From Muribaculaceae bacterium (GTDB taxonomy: Bacteria > Bacteroidota > Bacteroidia > Bacteroidales > Muribaculaceae): 34,292 bases of DNA. The stretch lies in assembly GCA_017618355.1 (NCBI GenBank), contig JAFZUL010000087.1, forward strand, positions 1 to 34,292, given 5' to 3'. The notes below the pieces were generated by a model. The model was not told where the DNA came from, did no database searches, and saw only the letters and a program-made list of their open reading frames with translations. Made by a program: the position numbers and the translations under genes. Shown piece after piece: positions 1 to 9,672 of this stretch (within the stretch, counting starts at the first letter, position 1; each line of letters starts with the position of its first letter).

Positions 1-68
1 CTCTCTAGACCTTTACCGCTGATAATCTCACTTACTACGTCTAATTTCTCTTCAAAATAATGTTTCAT
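1..68 (-). CDS. N-terminal fragment of a probable IS3-type transposase OrfA, cut by the window edge
   Basis: Reading the minus strand from an ATG at 68 gives 22 codons (beginning MKHYFEEKLDVVSEI) before the window ends. An N-terminus of this kind, with a short basic/aromatic start and an amphipathic helix ending in SGKG, resembles the helix-turn-helix start of IS3-family OrfA proteins. That is recollection of the family, not a search result. The start lies about 50 nt inside an imperfect inverted repeat (74-117) whose outer end begins TGAACTGCACCCC on the minus strand. A TG terminus and this spacing fit an insertion-sequence end. It could instead be an unrelated short-leader gene. The product is moderately uncertain; an open frame leaving the window is clear. 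Confidence 0.45.
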   Translation of the reverse strand, partial: MKHYFEEKLDVVSEIISGKGLE

Positions 69-73
69 ATAAA

Positions 74-117
74 AACTGCACCTCAAAAGTTTTGTGTCTA
101 ACTTTTGGGGTGCAGTT
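74..117. repeat. Imperfect inverted repeat, probable insertion-sequence end
   Basis: The left arm AACTGCACCTCAAAAGTT (74-91) and right arm AACTTTTGGGGTGCAGTT (100-117) pair over 18 bases with one G-T type mismatch across an 8-base loop. Either the terminal repeat of the element that includes the minus-strand frame at 1-68, or a hairpin in its leader. The element boundary is probably near 119. Confidence 0.6.
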
Positions 118-225
118 CAATCGCCCAGGGTCTTTTTTTGAAGAAAAAGGGACGATTCATTTTTTCTTTTTTCTTCATTTTCAAAAAATATTGCCTTGTT
201 GGGCTATTGGTTGCGAGAAAATGCT

Positions 226-233
226 TACCTTTG
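226..233 (+). promoter_or_regulatory. Bacteroidota -7 box for pyrG
   Basis: TACCTTTG matches the TAnnTTTG -7 consensus of the Bacteroidota primary sigma factor. The best -33 TTG candidates (207-209, 211-213) lie closer than the usual 19-21 nt, so the -33 element is weak. The predicted leader is about 40 nt before the GTG start. Confidence 0.55.
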
Positions 234-249
234 CAGTTTGTAATAATAA

Positions 250-1890
<1,641 letters not shown>

Positions 1891-1933
1891 TATCAACACC
1901 TAATTTCACGCAATAAAAGCAAAATAAATTATT

Positions 1934-3997
1934 ATGGATAAAAACACGGTCATTGGAATGTTGCTGATGTGCGTAGTTATCTTTGGCTTCATGTATTGCC
2001 AGTCAAATAACAACAAAAATGCTCAGCAAGGCAACAAGAAACAAACCGCCAAAACCGAGAAAAACGATAATAACAACGCCGCAGCCCCTATCGACTCTCT
2101 CACCCAAGACGACTGGGCAACATTAACAGCACTCGCCGCAAAGAACGACAGCACACTTAGCGACGACGCAGTAAATATCAAGCAGGTTGGCGATAAGCTC
2201 ACAGGCACAATTAAAGTTGGAAACTCAACACTCAGTCTCGACAGTGTGAACACCGATGTCAATGCTGTAGCAGCTGTCAGGCAGTTGATTGCCAAATATA
2301 ACAATGCGCAAATGTTCAGCGCATGCCTTACCGGCAGCGACCAAGTTGTAACCCTCAAAAATGACTCCGTCAAGATAGAAATCAGCACCAAGGGTGGCAT
2401 GATTACCCGCGCCACACTCAATGGTTACAAGGCTTACCATTCACAAGAGGACTATAAGAACAACACCAGCGTCCCCGTTGAGCTTGTAAGCCCAGGCAAC
2501 AACAACTATAGTTTCATCATCAATAACCGCGACCAGAGTTTCGACACCAAAGATTTCTATTTCGTGCCCGAGAACCAGCAGGGCGACTCGACTGTGACCA
2601 TGTCGTTGGCTAATCTGCCCAACGGAGCCAAGTGGAGCATCAAATACACGCTTGAGAAAGGTTCCTATATGGTTAGAATGGAGATTCTCCAATCCAATAT
2701 GGACAAAATCATGCACAACAACATCACCAGCATGAATTTCCACTGGAACCAGAAGATGCAACGCCAAGAGGCTGGAAAGCAGTTCGAGGACCGCTACAGC
2801 GCTCTCTACTGGAAGCTCCAGGGCGATGACGATGTTGACAACTTGAGCGAGAGCAGCAATGACGACAAGAATGTCACCGACAAGATGAAATGGATATCGG
2901 CAAAGAGCCAGTTCTTCTCGACGGTATTAATCGCCAACGACTGCTTCAGTGGTGACACAAAGTTGGAAAGCAAAGCCTACAAGGACAGCGATCCAAACTA
3001 TCAGAAATATCTCAAAGAGGTTGATATCTACACAGGCTTCAACTACAACTACTCTAATGCTCAGCCAGCATCGTTCTACTTCTACTTTGGTCCCAACCGC
3101 TACAGCTTGCTTTCGAGCTACGACCAGTATTCTAAGGGCGAAGACCTTTACCTCACACGTCTTGTGTCGCTGGGATGGAAGCTGTTCCGATGGATCAACT
3201 CGGGCATCGTGATGCCAGTGTTTAACTGGCTGTGTAAGTTTGGCTGGTCTATGGGTATCGTGATACTCGTACTCACCATTCTGCTCAAACTCGTGCTTTG
3301 GCCATTGACCTACAAGAGTTACATGTCGCAGGCCAAGATGAAGATTCTGCAGCCCGACATCCAGGCCATCAACGAGAAATACCCAGACCAGGCCGATGCC
3401 ATGAAGAAGCAGCAGAAGGTTATGGAGCTATACAAGCAGGCTGGCGCTAATCCTATGGGAGGATGCTTGCCAATGCTGCTCCAGATGCCGTTCCTCATCG
3501 CTATGTTCTGGTTCTTCCCATCGAGCATTGACCTGCGCGGTCAGTCGTTCCTGTGGGCTCCCGACCTTAGCGCCCCCGATGCCCTCATCTCGTTGCCATT
3601 CAGCATTCCGTTCCTGGGCAACCACCTGAGTATCTTCTGCTTGCTGATGACCATCACCAACATCGCCTACACTTATGTGAACATGCAATCGCAGTCATCA
3701 AGCCAAATGCCCGGCATGAAATGGATGATGTACCTGATGCCTGTCATGTTCCTCGTGTTCTTCAACACCTATGCTTCGGGTCTTAGCTACTACTACTTCG
3801 TGTCACTACTCATCACCATTATCCAAACATTCTTGACTCGTTTGGCAGTTAAGGAAGACAAGGTGAGAGCCGTCATGGCCGAGAATGCCAAGAAACCCAA
3901 GAAGAAGAGCGGATTCATGGCTCGTCTTGAGGAGGCTCAGCGCCGTCAGCAGCAAGCTCTCAATGAGCAGAAGAAACGCAACAACAAGCGTCGTTAA
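1934..3997 (+). CDS. yidC: Membrane protein insertase YidC
   Basis: It inserts and folds inner-membrane proteins, alone or with SecYEG. The 687 residues fit the long Bacteroidota form. An N-terminal membrane segment (about residues 5-22) is followed by an Asn/Lys/Gln-rich linker, a large periplasmic beta domain (about 100-400), and the conserved insertase core from about residue 430. The core includes the membrane segment before TYKSYMSQAKMK, the PMGGCLPMLLQMPFLIAMFWFF-type region and a QMPGMKWMMYLMPVMF helix. The tail is strongly basic (KKPKKKSG, KKRNNKRR), as expected for ribosome contact. The ATG at 1934 gives the correct N-terminal anchor. It lies 43 nt after pyrG, with no separate promoter seen. 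Confidence 0.97.
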   Translation: MDKNTVIGMLLMCVVIFGFMYCQSNNNKNAQQGNKKQTAKTEKNDNNNAAAPIDSLTQDDWATLTALAAKNDSTLSDDAVNIKQVGDKLTGTIKVGNSTLSLDSVNTDVNAVAAVRQLIAKYNNAQMFSACLTGSDQVVTLKNDSVKIEISTKGGMITRATLNGYKAYHSQEDYKNNTSVPVELVSPGNNNYSFIINNRDQSFDTKDFYFVPENQQGDSTVTMSLANLPNGAKWSIKYTLEKGSYMVRMEILQSNMDKIMHNNITSMNFHWNQKMQRQEAGKQFEDRYSALYWKLQGDDDVDNLSESSNDDKNVTDKMKWISAKSQFFSTVLIANDCFSGDTKLESKAYKDSDPNYQKYLKEVDIYTGFNYNYSNAQPASFYFYFGPNRYSLLSSYDQYSKGEDLYLTRLVSLGWKLFRWINSGIVMPVFNWLCKFGWSMGIVILVLTILLKLVLWPLTYKSYMSQAKMKILQPDIQAINEKYPDQADAMKKQQKVMELYKQAGANPMGGCLPMLLQMPFLIAMFWFFPSSIDLRGQSFLWAPDLSAPDALISLPFSIPFLGNHLSIFCLLMTITNIAYTYVNMQSQSSSQMPGMKWMMYLMPVMFLVFFNTYASGLSYYYFVSLLITIIQTFLTRLAVKEDKVRAVMAENAKKPKKKSGFMARLEEAQRRQQQALNEQKKRNNKRR

Positions 3998-4013
3998 TCA
4001 ACATTATGAAAAA

Positions 4014-4098
4014 CTGAGAGTGGAAAGTGGAGAGTACAGAGTGGAGAGATGATCCCCAATCTTCGATCCCCGATCCCCGACAAACGATAAACGATAAA
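4014..4098. repeat. Three consecutive short self-similar repeat tracts
   Basis: Between yidC and the lysozyme gene the DNA is built from short near-copies: GAGAGTGGAAAGTGGAGAGT-type units (about 4017-4047), then CGATCCCCGATCCCCGA (about 4064-4080), then AAACGATAAACGATAAAC (about 4082-4099). No coding potential is seen. It resembles the other word-repeat tracts at 21271-21340, 22573-22600 and 26798-26866. Confidence 0.7.
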
Positions 4099-4108
4099 CT
4101 TCGCGAAG
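4099..4108. repeat. Perfect 10-bp palindrome just before the lysozyme start
   Basis: CTTCGCGAAG ends six bases before the ATG at 4115, in the usual ribosome-binding region. It belongs to the class of mini-palindromes seen elsewhere in the window and could fold over the translation start. Confidence 0.6.
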
Positions 4109-4114
4109 CGAATT

Positions 4115-4975
4115 ATGAATAACAGCAACACAACTAGCACATCAAGCACCACCCGCCAAGGCAAGGTCTTCAAGCGAGTCATTATTTGGCTTGCAGTGCT
4201 TCTTGTGCTGCTGTTAGGATTTTGGGGCTACGAGAATCGCCACGATATCTACTATTGGTGGCATGGCGAAGTGGTCGTGGACCGCAGCAAATACCCCATT
4301 ATGGGCATTGACGTCTCAAGCCATAATGGCGACATCGACTTCTACAAGGTGAAAAACGACGGTTACACCTTCGTCATCATCAAGGCCAGCCAAGGCATTA
4401 AAGAGAAGAGACAACGAGACAAGAATTTCTCAAACAACTATGATCGAGCTAAGGCCAACGGCTTAAAAGTAGGAGCATACCACTATTTCGAGATGGGAGA
4501 AGATGGCGTCAACCAGGCCAAGAATTTTGTTGAAGCAGTGGGATGGCGCAAACTTGACTTGCCACTGATTATTGATGTTGAAGAAGACGACGAAACAAAC
4601 AAGAACATAAGCGACGACATCACCATGAAGAACCTGAACGCCATGATCGACAACCTTCAATCTCGCGGATTTAAGGTGATGATCTACACCAATGGCAATG
4701 GATATAAGAAATATGTAAAAGATCGCTTGCCCATCAACGTCAATCTGTGGATATGCTCATTTAAGGACCCCGACGAGATAAAACACATCCCAAATCAGCT
4801 ACAACAATATAGCAAAAAGGGACGCGTCGATGGTATAAGTGGCGACGTTGACTTAGATGTCTTTAACGGCAATGAGAAGCAGTGGGAGCGGTGGCTCAAC
4901 AATGCGGCGCCCCTGCCTGCCGACACTACAACAACTAATAAAAATGATGATATTAACTATGAGATTAGCAAGTAA
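4115..4975 (+). CDS. Membrane-anchored GH25 lysozyme (muramidase)
   Basis: Predicted to cleave the beta-1,4 bond between N-acetylmuramic acid and N-acetylglucosamine in peptidoglycan. A short polar N-terminus is followed by one membrane segment (about residues 21-38), so the enzyme is probably tethered in the envelope. The GH25 domain runs from about 61 to 260: GIDVSSHNG with Asp66, HYFEMGEDG, the catalytic DVE motif at Asp154-Glu156, YTNGNGY, and the closing QQYS...DVDLDVFNG signature. The C-terminal tail is Thr/Asn-rich. The stop overlaps the start of the next exported protein. Role in cell-wall turnover is inferred; secretion against competitors is less likely because of the anchor. Confidence 0.92.
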   Translation: MNNSNTTSTSSTTRQGKVFKRVIIWLAVLLVLLLGFWGYENRHDIYYWWHGEVVVDRSKYPIMGIDVSSHNGDIDFYKVKNDGYTFVIIKASQGIKEKRQRDKNFSNNYDRAKANGLKVGAYHYFEMGEDGVNQAKNFVEAVGWRKLDLPLIIDVEEDDETNKNISDDITMKNLNAMIDNLQSRGFKVMIYTNGNGYKKYVKDRLPINVNLWICSFKDPDEIKHIPNQLQQYSKKGRVDGISGDVDLDVFNGNEKQWERWLNNAAPLPADTTTTNKNDDINYEISK

Positions 4976-5573
4976 ATATTTGAAGTGCTTTGCCCTGATG
5001 CTGACAATCGCTTTTTTGTCAACATTCACCGCAAATGCCAAAGTATATACCTGGGACAAGTATGACATCGCCTTCGACGCCCCTGAGGGTGGTCATGTGC
5101 CTTTCAGCTTTTTCCAAGACCCCTCGACTGCTCAAGTCAACTGGGACGAGATGGTGATGACTCTGCAACGTTACGTCAAGAACGAAAACACCAACAAGAA
5201 AAACCTTGAGGAGCGCCTTAAAAGCCGTGCCATGGGATTCAACATGTACGACACCAAGATGATGAAAATCAAGGTGAAAGGCTTTAAGAGCCATGCCCTT
5301 GAGGGCACGATGCCCGACGGCACACGCTGCATCATCGCCTATCTGGTAAGCGAAAAGACTCCTACTGTGCTCGAAATTGTGGTCAACTATCTTTACGGCA
5401 ACCAAGAAGTTGTGGAAGATATAATAAAGAGCTTCAGCGAGGGCAACAACCAAAAACCTAACGAAACAGAGAAGCCCAAGCAAAAGATTCAAAAGAAAAA
5501 AGACGCAGAGAAAGAGAAACAGGAGATAGAAAAAGAGAAAAGGCGCAAGAACGAAAAAATCTACGAGTGCTGA
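4959..5573 (+). CDS. Small exported protein with charged C-terminal tail, function unknown
   Basis: Not recognised. From ATG 4959 it is 204 residues: a signal peptide (MRLASKYLKCFALMLTIAFL, cleavage likely after ANA), a globular part to about residue 165, and a highly charged Lys/Glu tail of about 40 residues that may form a coiled helix. ATG 4944 is an alternative that adds five residues; longer forms would run deep into the lysozyme gene and lose the signal peptide at the N-terminus. It overlaps the lysozyme frame by 17 nt (32 with the alternative start), so the two are probably translationally coupled and work in the same envelope compartment. No catalytic motif is seen. Confidence 0.8.
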   Translation: MRLASKYLKCFALMLTIAFLSTFTANAKVYTWDKYDIAFDAPEGGHVPFSFFQDPSTAQVNWDEMVMTLQRYVKNENTNKKNLEERLKSRAMGFNMYDTKMMKIKVKGFKSHALEGTMPDGTRCIIAYLVSEKTPTVLEIVVNYLYGNQEVVEDIIKSFSEGNNQKPNETEKPKQKIQKKKDAEKEKQEIEKEKRRKNEKIYEC

Positions 5574-5602
5574 TATAAATCTAAGGCGGAGAAAATGTAT
5601 CT

Positions 5603-5715
5603 TAGCAGAGCTTCTCTATCTTAGAGGAGCTGCCACTCCTCGAGCACACCCCATCAGCAGGTCGCATGGCACCGCCATGCGAAAAAACTAGCACCGCCCT
5701 GGCATCCCCAAAGCG
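5603..5715. repeat. Cluster of short hairpins after the exported-protein gene
   Basis: Three inverted repeats follow each other. AGCTTCTCTA pairs imperfectly with TAGAGGAGCT. The arms of TCGCATGGC/GCCATGCGA (5662-5682) pair perfectly over 9 bases with a 3-base loop. CACCGC pairs with GCGGTG about 20 bases on, followed by a T-rich stretch. The last may act as a weak transcript end between convergent genes. The 9-bp hairpin is followed by A residues, not T, so it is not a classical terminator. Confidence 0.5.
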
Positions 5716-5755
5716 GTGTTATATTATTTATATTTCATAAATTTATTATTGATTC

Positions 5756-7234
5756 TTAATCCCCTTCAGCATTGCTATACTCTATTTCAAGCATAGTGGG
5801 GTCCTCGATTATGCCTAGATATAACGTGTTATCGTGAAGTGCATTTATGCAATCCACACCATTAAGGCTCGCGCCACTCAGAACGCTACCGTTAGACTGG
5901 TTCACTACCACATGAAGAGGTTCTTGACGGTGCAACCTAACGGTAATAGTTCCTCCAACACCCTGCCTTATGGCCAATTTAGTATATTTTTCTCTTATAA
6001 AATTCGCTTCAAGATTAATACTCTCTTGGATATTTTTGATTGTATAAGTGCCTATTGGAACTATCTCATCCGAGAGGTCCATCTCATGAGTGTCATTATA
6101 GATAGTAGCTTCCGCAATTTTGTTGGTGATGTCAAGACTGTCAAGTGTGACATGTTTAATGAGATGCTTGGGTTGTGGGACGAAAGTGAACTCTAAATTT
6201 TCGCCAGATTTAGCAAATAAGAAATCTTTATAAGCTTGCACTTTAGCTGTATCGGCAACAATTTCACCCAAGTTATTGCTAAACATTTTTATGTCGCAAT
6301 ATTTTCCAAGTTCAGAATCTTCTATAACAGCTTTTATGCGATGAAAATAAAGTGGATTCCATCGATATTCTGAATCATAATATGCTTTAGTGCCTACAGG
6401 GATATGAAGATTAAAAGAGGTTTCACACCAGTAAAAATCTCTATCAACACTAGGTGGAAATGGCTTATAAATATATAAATCATAACAACATACAGCACTA
6501 TGACCTATATAATCTATAGACGAAGGTAATCTCATGATTTGGATGCTGTCACATCCCGAGAAAGCATAATTGCCTATTTTTTTTACTCCTTCTTCAATAT
6601 ATACTTCTTTTAGACTAGAACAACCCGCAAAGGCATCAATACCAACTTCTTCAACATTTCCAGGAATTGTGATTGTTTCTATTGCTTTCATGTTAACAAA
6701 AGCACTACTACCAATTACTCTTAAACTTTGAGGCAAATTTAGATACCTTACTGCGCCACTGCACCAGAAAGCTTGATCTTTTATTATTTCCAATCCTTCA
6801 TGAAAAGTGATGGCATCTAACGGAACAGCCATAAATGCCTGAGCACCAATTGTCTTCACTTTTTCTGGAATGTCTATTTCTTTCAAATTCGTATAGGCAA
6901 AAGCGGCCATTCCAATACTCTCGATAGTTGGAGGTAATGTTATAGAAGTCATAGACGTCGCTTGATAAAAAGAAAACAAACCAATCTCTGTAACAGTATA
7001 TGTTTTTCCGTTATGAGTAACAGTTGAAGGTACAACAATATCACCAACATAACTGTTGTTGTTACCAATGAATGGATGTGTTTGAACTGTGCAATTATCC
7101 TCTGAGAGTATTCGGTAATTAATGCCACCACTTACAAACATATCGTCCGAAGCAGCATGAACTGGAGTGAAGTTAACCATCAACAATGCTGTAAGCACAA
7201 CAGCCATCATCTTGATATTTAATATTTTATCCAT
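5756..7234 (-). CDS. BspA-like leucine-rich repeat surface protein lacking a sorting domain
   Basis: A 492-residue exported protein: signal peptide ending near VHA (residue 27), then BspA-type leucine-rich repeats of about 23 residues (for example IGMAAFAY, IGAQAFMA, IGSSAFVN, IGIDAFAG, IGNYAFSG) from about 60 to 270. Two C-terminal beta-type regions of a kind also present in its upstream paralogue follow. BspA-like proteins usually bind host matrix or other bacteria, or act in polymer capture; the ligand cannot be read here. It stops exactly where the paralogue at 7256-8866 continues into its sorting domain, and no remnant of that domain is visible downstream, so its surface attachment is unclear. 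It follows the paralogue by 21 nt and is probably co-transcribed. Confidence 0.88.
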   Translation of the reverse strand: MDKILNIKMMAVVLTALLMVNFTPVHAASDDMFVSGGINYRILSEDNCTVQTHPFIGNNNSYVGDIVVPSTVTHNGKTYTVTEIGLFSFYQATSMTSITLPPTIESIGMAAFAYTNLKEIDIPEKVKTIGAQAFMAVPLDAITFHEGLEIIKDQAFWCSGAVRYLNLPQSLRVIGSSAFVNMKAIETITIPGNVEEVGIDAFAGCSSLKEVYIEEGVKKIGNYAFSGCDSIQIMRLPSSIDYIGHSAVCCYDLYIYKPFPPSVDRDFYWCETSFNLHIPVGTKAYYDSEYRWNPLYFHRIKAVIEDSELGKYCDIKMFSNNLGEIVADTAKVQAYKDFLFAKSGENLEFTFVPQPKHLIKHVTLDSLDITNKIAEATIYNDTHEMDLSDEIVPIGTYTIKNIQESINLEANFIREKYTKLAIRQGVGGTITVRLHRQEPLHVVVNQSNGSVLSGASLNGVDCINALHDNTLYLGIIEDPTMLEIEYSNAEGD

Positions 7235-7255
7235 AACAAATGTTTTTCTAAATTA

Positions 7256-8866
7256 CTAAATCGCTATTTTAACTGTCACGCCATTGCTGTTGATAAGGTA
7301 AATATTGCTTGGCAGTTCCAAGGTAATAACGTTGCCATCACCTTTAAGAGTCCTTATCACACGACCAGCAATGTCGGTCACTGTAGCCATTTGGCCAGGA
7401 GCAAGGTTCTCTATGCGTAAGCCGTCTTTCATGCCTAGCACCTTCAATTTGGTGCCATCATCTATTTTAGAAATGCTTGACTCTTCGTTTTCGAAAGCCA
7501 CAAATGCCATTATAGGTGTGTCGCCGGCAGCCTCATCAACCTCGGTAGTTCCAACAACAATAGCACCGTTCACTTTTCTAATTGTTAAATCGCCATAGCC
7601 ATCCAATTTTTTTGTTATATCCTTGCCGTTGAGGGTTACCGAGTTGATTGACCAACCTTCGTCAGCCTTGATGTTAAGTTTCAATGGCTCGTTTTCATAT
7701 ACATTTAATGTCAAACTTCCGCCATCTGTTTGCTTAATAATAAAAGGTACAGTCTGTTGGGTGTGTGACAAAAAACCCACTTCAACCGAAACGTTTTCGA
7801 CAACATTGGTGATTGGCAGGTTGCCATCAGAATCAAAATGTGGTGTGCAATCATTGCCATCAACAAGGCAATACCACAATCTATTGCGTTCTGCTGGCTC
7901 AAGCTTTATCGTGGCATTACAACCGTCATTCACTAGCCATTTCCCATCCTTATAAAATGTGCCACCCTGAATTGTGATGTTCCCAAGTTCTGGTGTTTTA
8001 TTCACTACACTCACTACATGGCTATTGCCACATGATGCATCTTCCACAAGTTGATAGAAGTTCCATGACGAGTTTTCAAACAGCGACATGACTCCCACAG
8101 GAATGTGAACGACAACAGCTCTATTGGCTACAAATGCTTCTGAAGAAACCCATATTGCTGCTAGCTGCGGTGAGGGTGCATAAAGATGAAGTGTGTCAAC
8201 GTTCGTCATGAACACAAGGTATCTGCCCAAATTTTTCAATCCTGCAGGTAGCACTACCTTTCGTAGCTTGTAACAGCGCTGGAATGCATTACTATCGATT
8301 CTCCTACAAGAATCAGGTAACACAAGCTCCTCAATTTGGGTATCAGAGAAAGCCAATTGATCAATATCGGTCAATTTTGAGTCAGCAGGGAAATTGACTC
8401 TAACAAGATTAGTACATTCATAAAAGGCACTAGTTCCTATTTTTGTTAGACTCTTTGGAAAATCAAGCTCAACAACTGGGTTTTTTAAGAAAGCACTTTC
8501 TTCTATTTCCTTGAGATTGGGATTAAAATAGATTTGAGAAATTGTTGTATTCCTAAAACTATAGTTCCCTATACTTTGCAATTGGTTTGGAAGTCTCAAT
8601 ATAGCTCCAGGTGCAAATTTTCCAATAGTGTGATCATATGGGAACTCAATTCTTACAACACTCTTGTTATTAACTTTGTCGGGAAATATCAACTCTTGGA
8701 TTGGAGTTGTGTGAGTTAGAGCAACAGCTTTCACCGTTGTATTACTCAAAGATTCATATTCGATGCTGTCAACCATAAAGTCATAGCCACTAGCTGGCAA
8801 CGCAGCAGCCATCAGCACTGCCATAAGCAGAGCCCTGAAAATTAGTGTGTGGAGTCTTGTTTTCAT
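7256..8866 (-). CDS. BspA-like leucine-rich repeat protein with C-terminal sorting domain
   Basis: A 536-residue exported protein: signal peptide MKTRLHTLIFRALLMAVLMA ending near ASG, BspA-type LRR units (IGNYSFRN, IEESAFLK, IGTSAFYE, IDQLAFSD, IDSNAFQR) over about 90-250, then beta-rich regions. The final ~70 residues have the features of a type IX secretion C-terminal domain (LKVLGMKDGLRIENL, TVTDIAGRVIRTL, ending IYLINSNGVTVKIAI). It is therefore likely secreted by the type IX route and displayed or released. It is the first gene of a two-gene run with its shorter paralogue and has a good promoter about 60 nt upstream. Confidence 0.9.
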   Translation of the reverse strand: MKTRLHTLIFRALLMAVLMAAALPASGYDFMVDSIEYESLSNTTVKAVALTHTTPIQELIFPDKVNNKSVVRIEFPYDHTIGKFAPGAILRLPNQLQSIGNYSFRNTTISQIYFNPNLKEIEESAFLKNPVVELDFPKSLTKIGTSAFYECTNLVRVNFPADSKLTDIDQLAFSDTQIEELVLPDSCRRIDSNAFQRCYKLRKVVLPAGLKNLGRYLVFMTNVDTLHLYAPSPQLAAIWVSSEAFVANRAVVVHIPVGVMSLFENSSWNFYQLVEDASCGNSHVVSVVNKTPELGNITIQGGTFYKDGKWLVNDGCNATIKLEPAERNRLWYCLVDGNDCTPHFDSDGNLPITNVVENVSVEVGFLSHTQQTVPFIIKQTDGGSLTLNVYENEPLKLNIKADEGWSINSVTLNGKDITKKLDGYGDLTIRKVNGAIVVGTTEVDEAAGDTPIMAFVAFENEESSISKIDDGTKLKVLGMKDGLRIENLAPGQMATVTDIAGRVIRTLKGDGNVITLELPSNIYLINSNGVTVKIAI

Positions 8867-8930
8867 ATCTTAGCTTTTTAGGTGGCAAAACAATTTAAAC
8901 GCCACGAAGTTAATAATCTTGATTATGCCG

Positions 8931-8961
8931 CAAAATTAAACATTAAAAATCATCTTTCCAA
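8931..8961 (-). promoter_or_regulatory. Promoter of the LRR gene pair
   Basis: On the minus strand, TTG (8961-8959) and TAATTTTG (8938-8931) are separated by 20 nt, a full match to the Bacteroidota consensus. The leader to the ATG at 8866 would be about 60 nt. Confidence 0.7.
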
Positions 8962-8973
8962 GAAAAAGGATTG

Positions 8974-8981
8974 TACCTTTG
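8974..8981 (+). promoter_or_regulatory. Orphan plus-strand -7 box facing the gene-poor stretch
   Basis: TACCTTTG followed by CA is a strong -7 match on the plus strand, divergent from the LRR promoter. No TTG is present at the expected -33 distance and no downstream gene is recognised. Confidence 0.4.
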
Positions 8982-8989
8982 CATTTTAT

Positions 8990-9315
8990 AATACGCTATA
9001 ATCCAACTAATTGTGGCTTTCGAAAATATACCTTTTCATTTGCTCTGTCATTAATAAGAAAAAGCGTGAGGAACTTGTTCTGCTCATCTACTTAGAGGCA
9101 TCGCCAAACGCCCTACCATCAACAAACAGTCCACCCCACGCTACACCAATATATCGCTCCTTTGGTAAGGTGGATATAGGCTAGCGAAGACGTTTTATGT
9201 CTGCTTAATCCTGATGGTCAAAATTTGGCGAATTTCTAAGTAAGGATAAAGCCAAAACGCTTACAACTATGTCTTCAAGCAAGAGCTCACCTCTGCAAGT
9301 TTGCTTGAATTGTCG
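8990..9315 (-). pseudogene. Decayed coding-like remnant, identity unknown
   Basis: No intact gene is seen in 8867-9727. On the minus strand several short coherent frames follow each other: VLALSLLRNSPNFDHQD, then SGLSRHKTSSLAYIHLTK, then ERYIGVAWGGLFVDGRAF ending DASK-stop (near 9091), then a 26-codon ATG frame starting MSRTSSSRFFLLMTEQ. The second and third join through one frameshift at 9161-9175. A -7-like box (9316-9323) lies just upstream. This looks like a degraded gene or mobile-element remnant, but the family is not recognised and chance frames are possible. Confidence 0.3.
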
Positions 9316-9346
9316 CAAAATTACACATTATTTTAATAAAACAAAA
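9316..9346 (-). promoter_or_regulatory. Possible minus-strand promoter in the gene-poor stretch
   Basis: TAATTTTG (9323-9316) is preceded by TTTTG (9346-9342) at 18 nt, slightly short of the usual spacing. It points into the coding-like remnant. Confidence 0.35.
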
Positions 9347-9442
9347 GATTTTGACAAAAAACTTTTCAATATTGCTCCCTCATCACACATGCGCGTACCT
9401 TTTGAATAAAAAAGCGTATGTGTAATTTAAATAAGAATTTTA

Positions 9443-9564
9443 GTGCGAAGCACCATTAAAATTTTAGCGCGTCAGCGCTCTAATTTCCACTCCTTCAGGA
9501 GTGGCAAAACATTCTGCATTCAGCATTGTTTTAGGCGCAGCACAAAATTTCCTGCGTAAGCAGG
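9443..9564. repeat. Cluster of four perfect mini-hairpins
   Basis: Four separate short perfect inverted repeats lie within 122 bases: GTGC-GAA-GCAC (9443-9453), AGCGC-GTCA-GCGCT (9466-9479), CCACTCCT-TC-AGGAGTGG (9487-9504) and CCTGC-GTAA-GCAGG (9551-9564). They are unrelated in stem sequence but similar in size and loop, and are spaced by AT-rich DNA that includes ATTTTAG twice. A GAATGCAGAAT-family word (reverse orientation) lies between the third and fourth. The last is followed by CTTTTT and might end plus-strand transcripts. Confidence 0.7.
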
Positions 9565-9649
9565 CTTTTTGACACCGATAGATGTAGCTTTTTGAGATGG
9601 AATGTCTCAGCTACTGCTTCGTTTTCTAACAGACAGAACACACGTTTGT

Positions 9650-9672
9650 TTGTCTGTATGTCTGTATGTTTA
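9650..9672. repeat. Short tandem repeat
   Basis: The octamer TGTCTGTA occurs twice in direct succession, flanked by related TGTTTGTC and TGTTTAA words. No function is seen. Confidence 0.5.

Noticed and set aside
5662-5682. 9-bp hairpin as an intrinsic terminator
   Set aside because: It is followed by A residues on the plus strand and the minus strand has its T-run before the stem, so neither direction fits.
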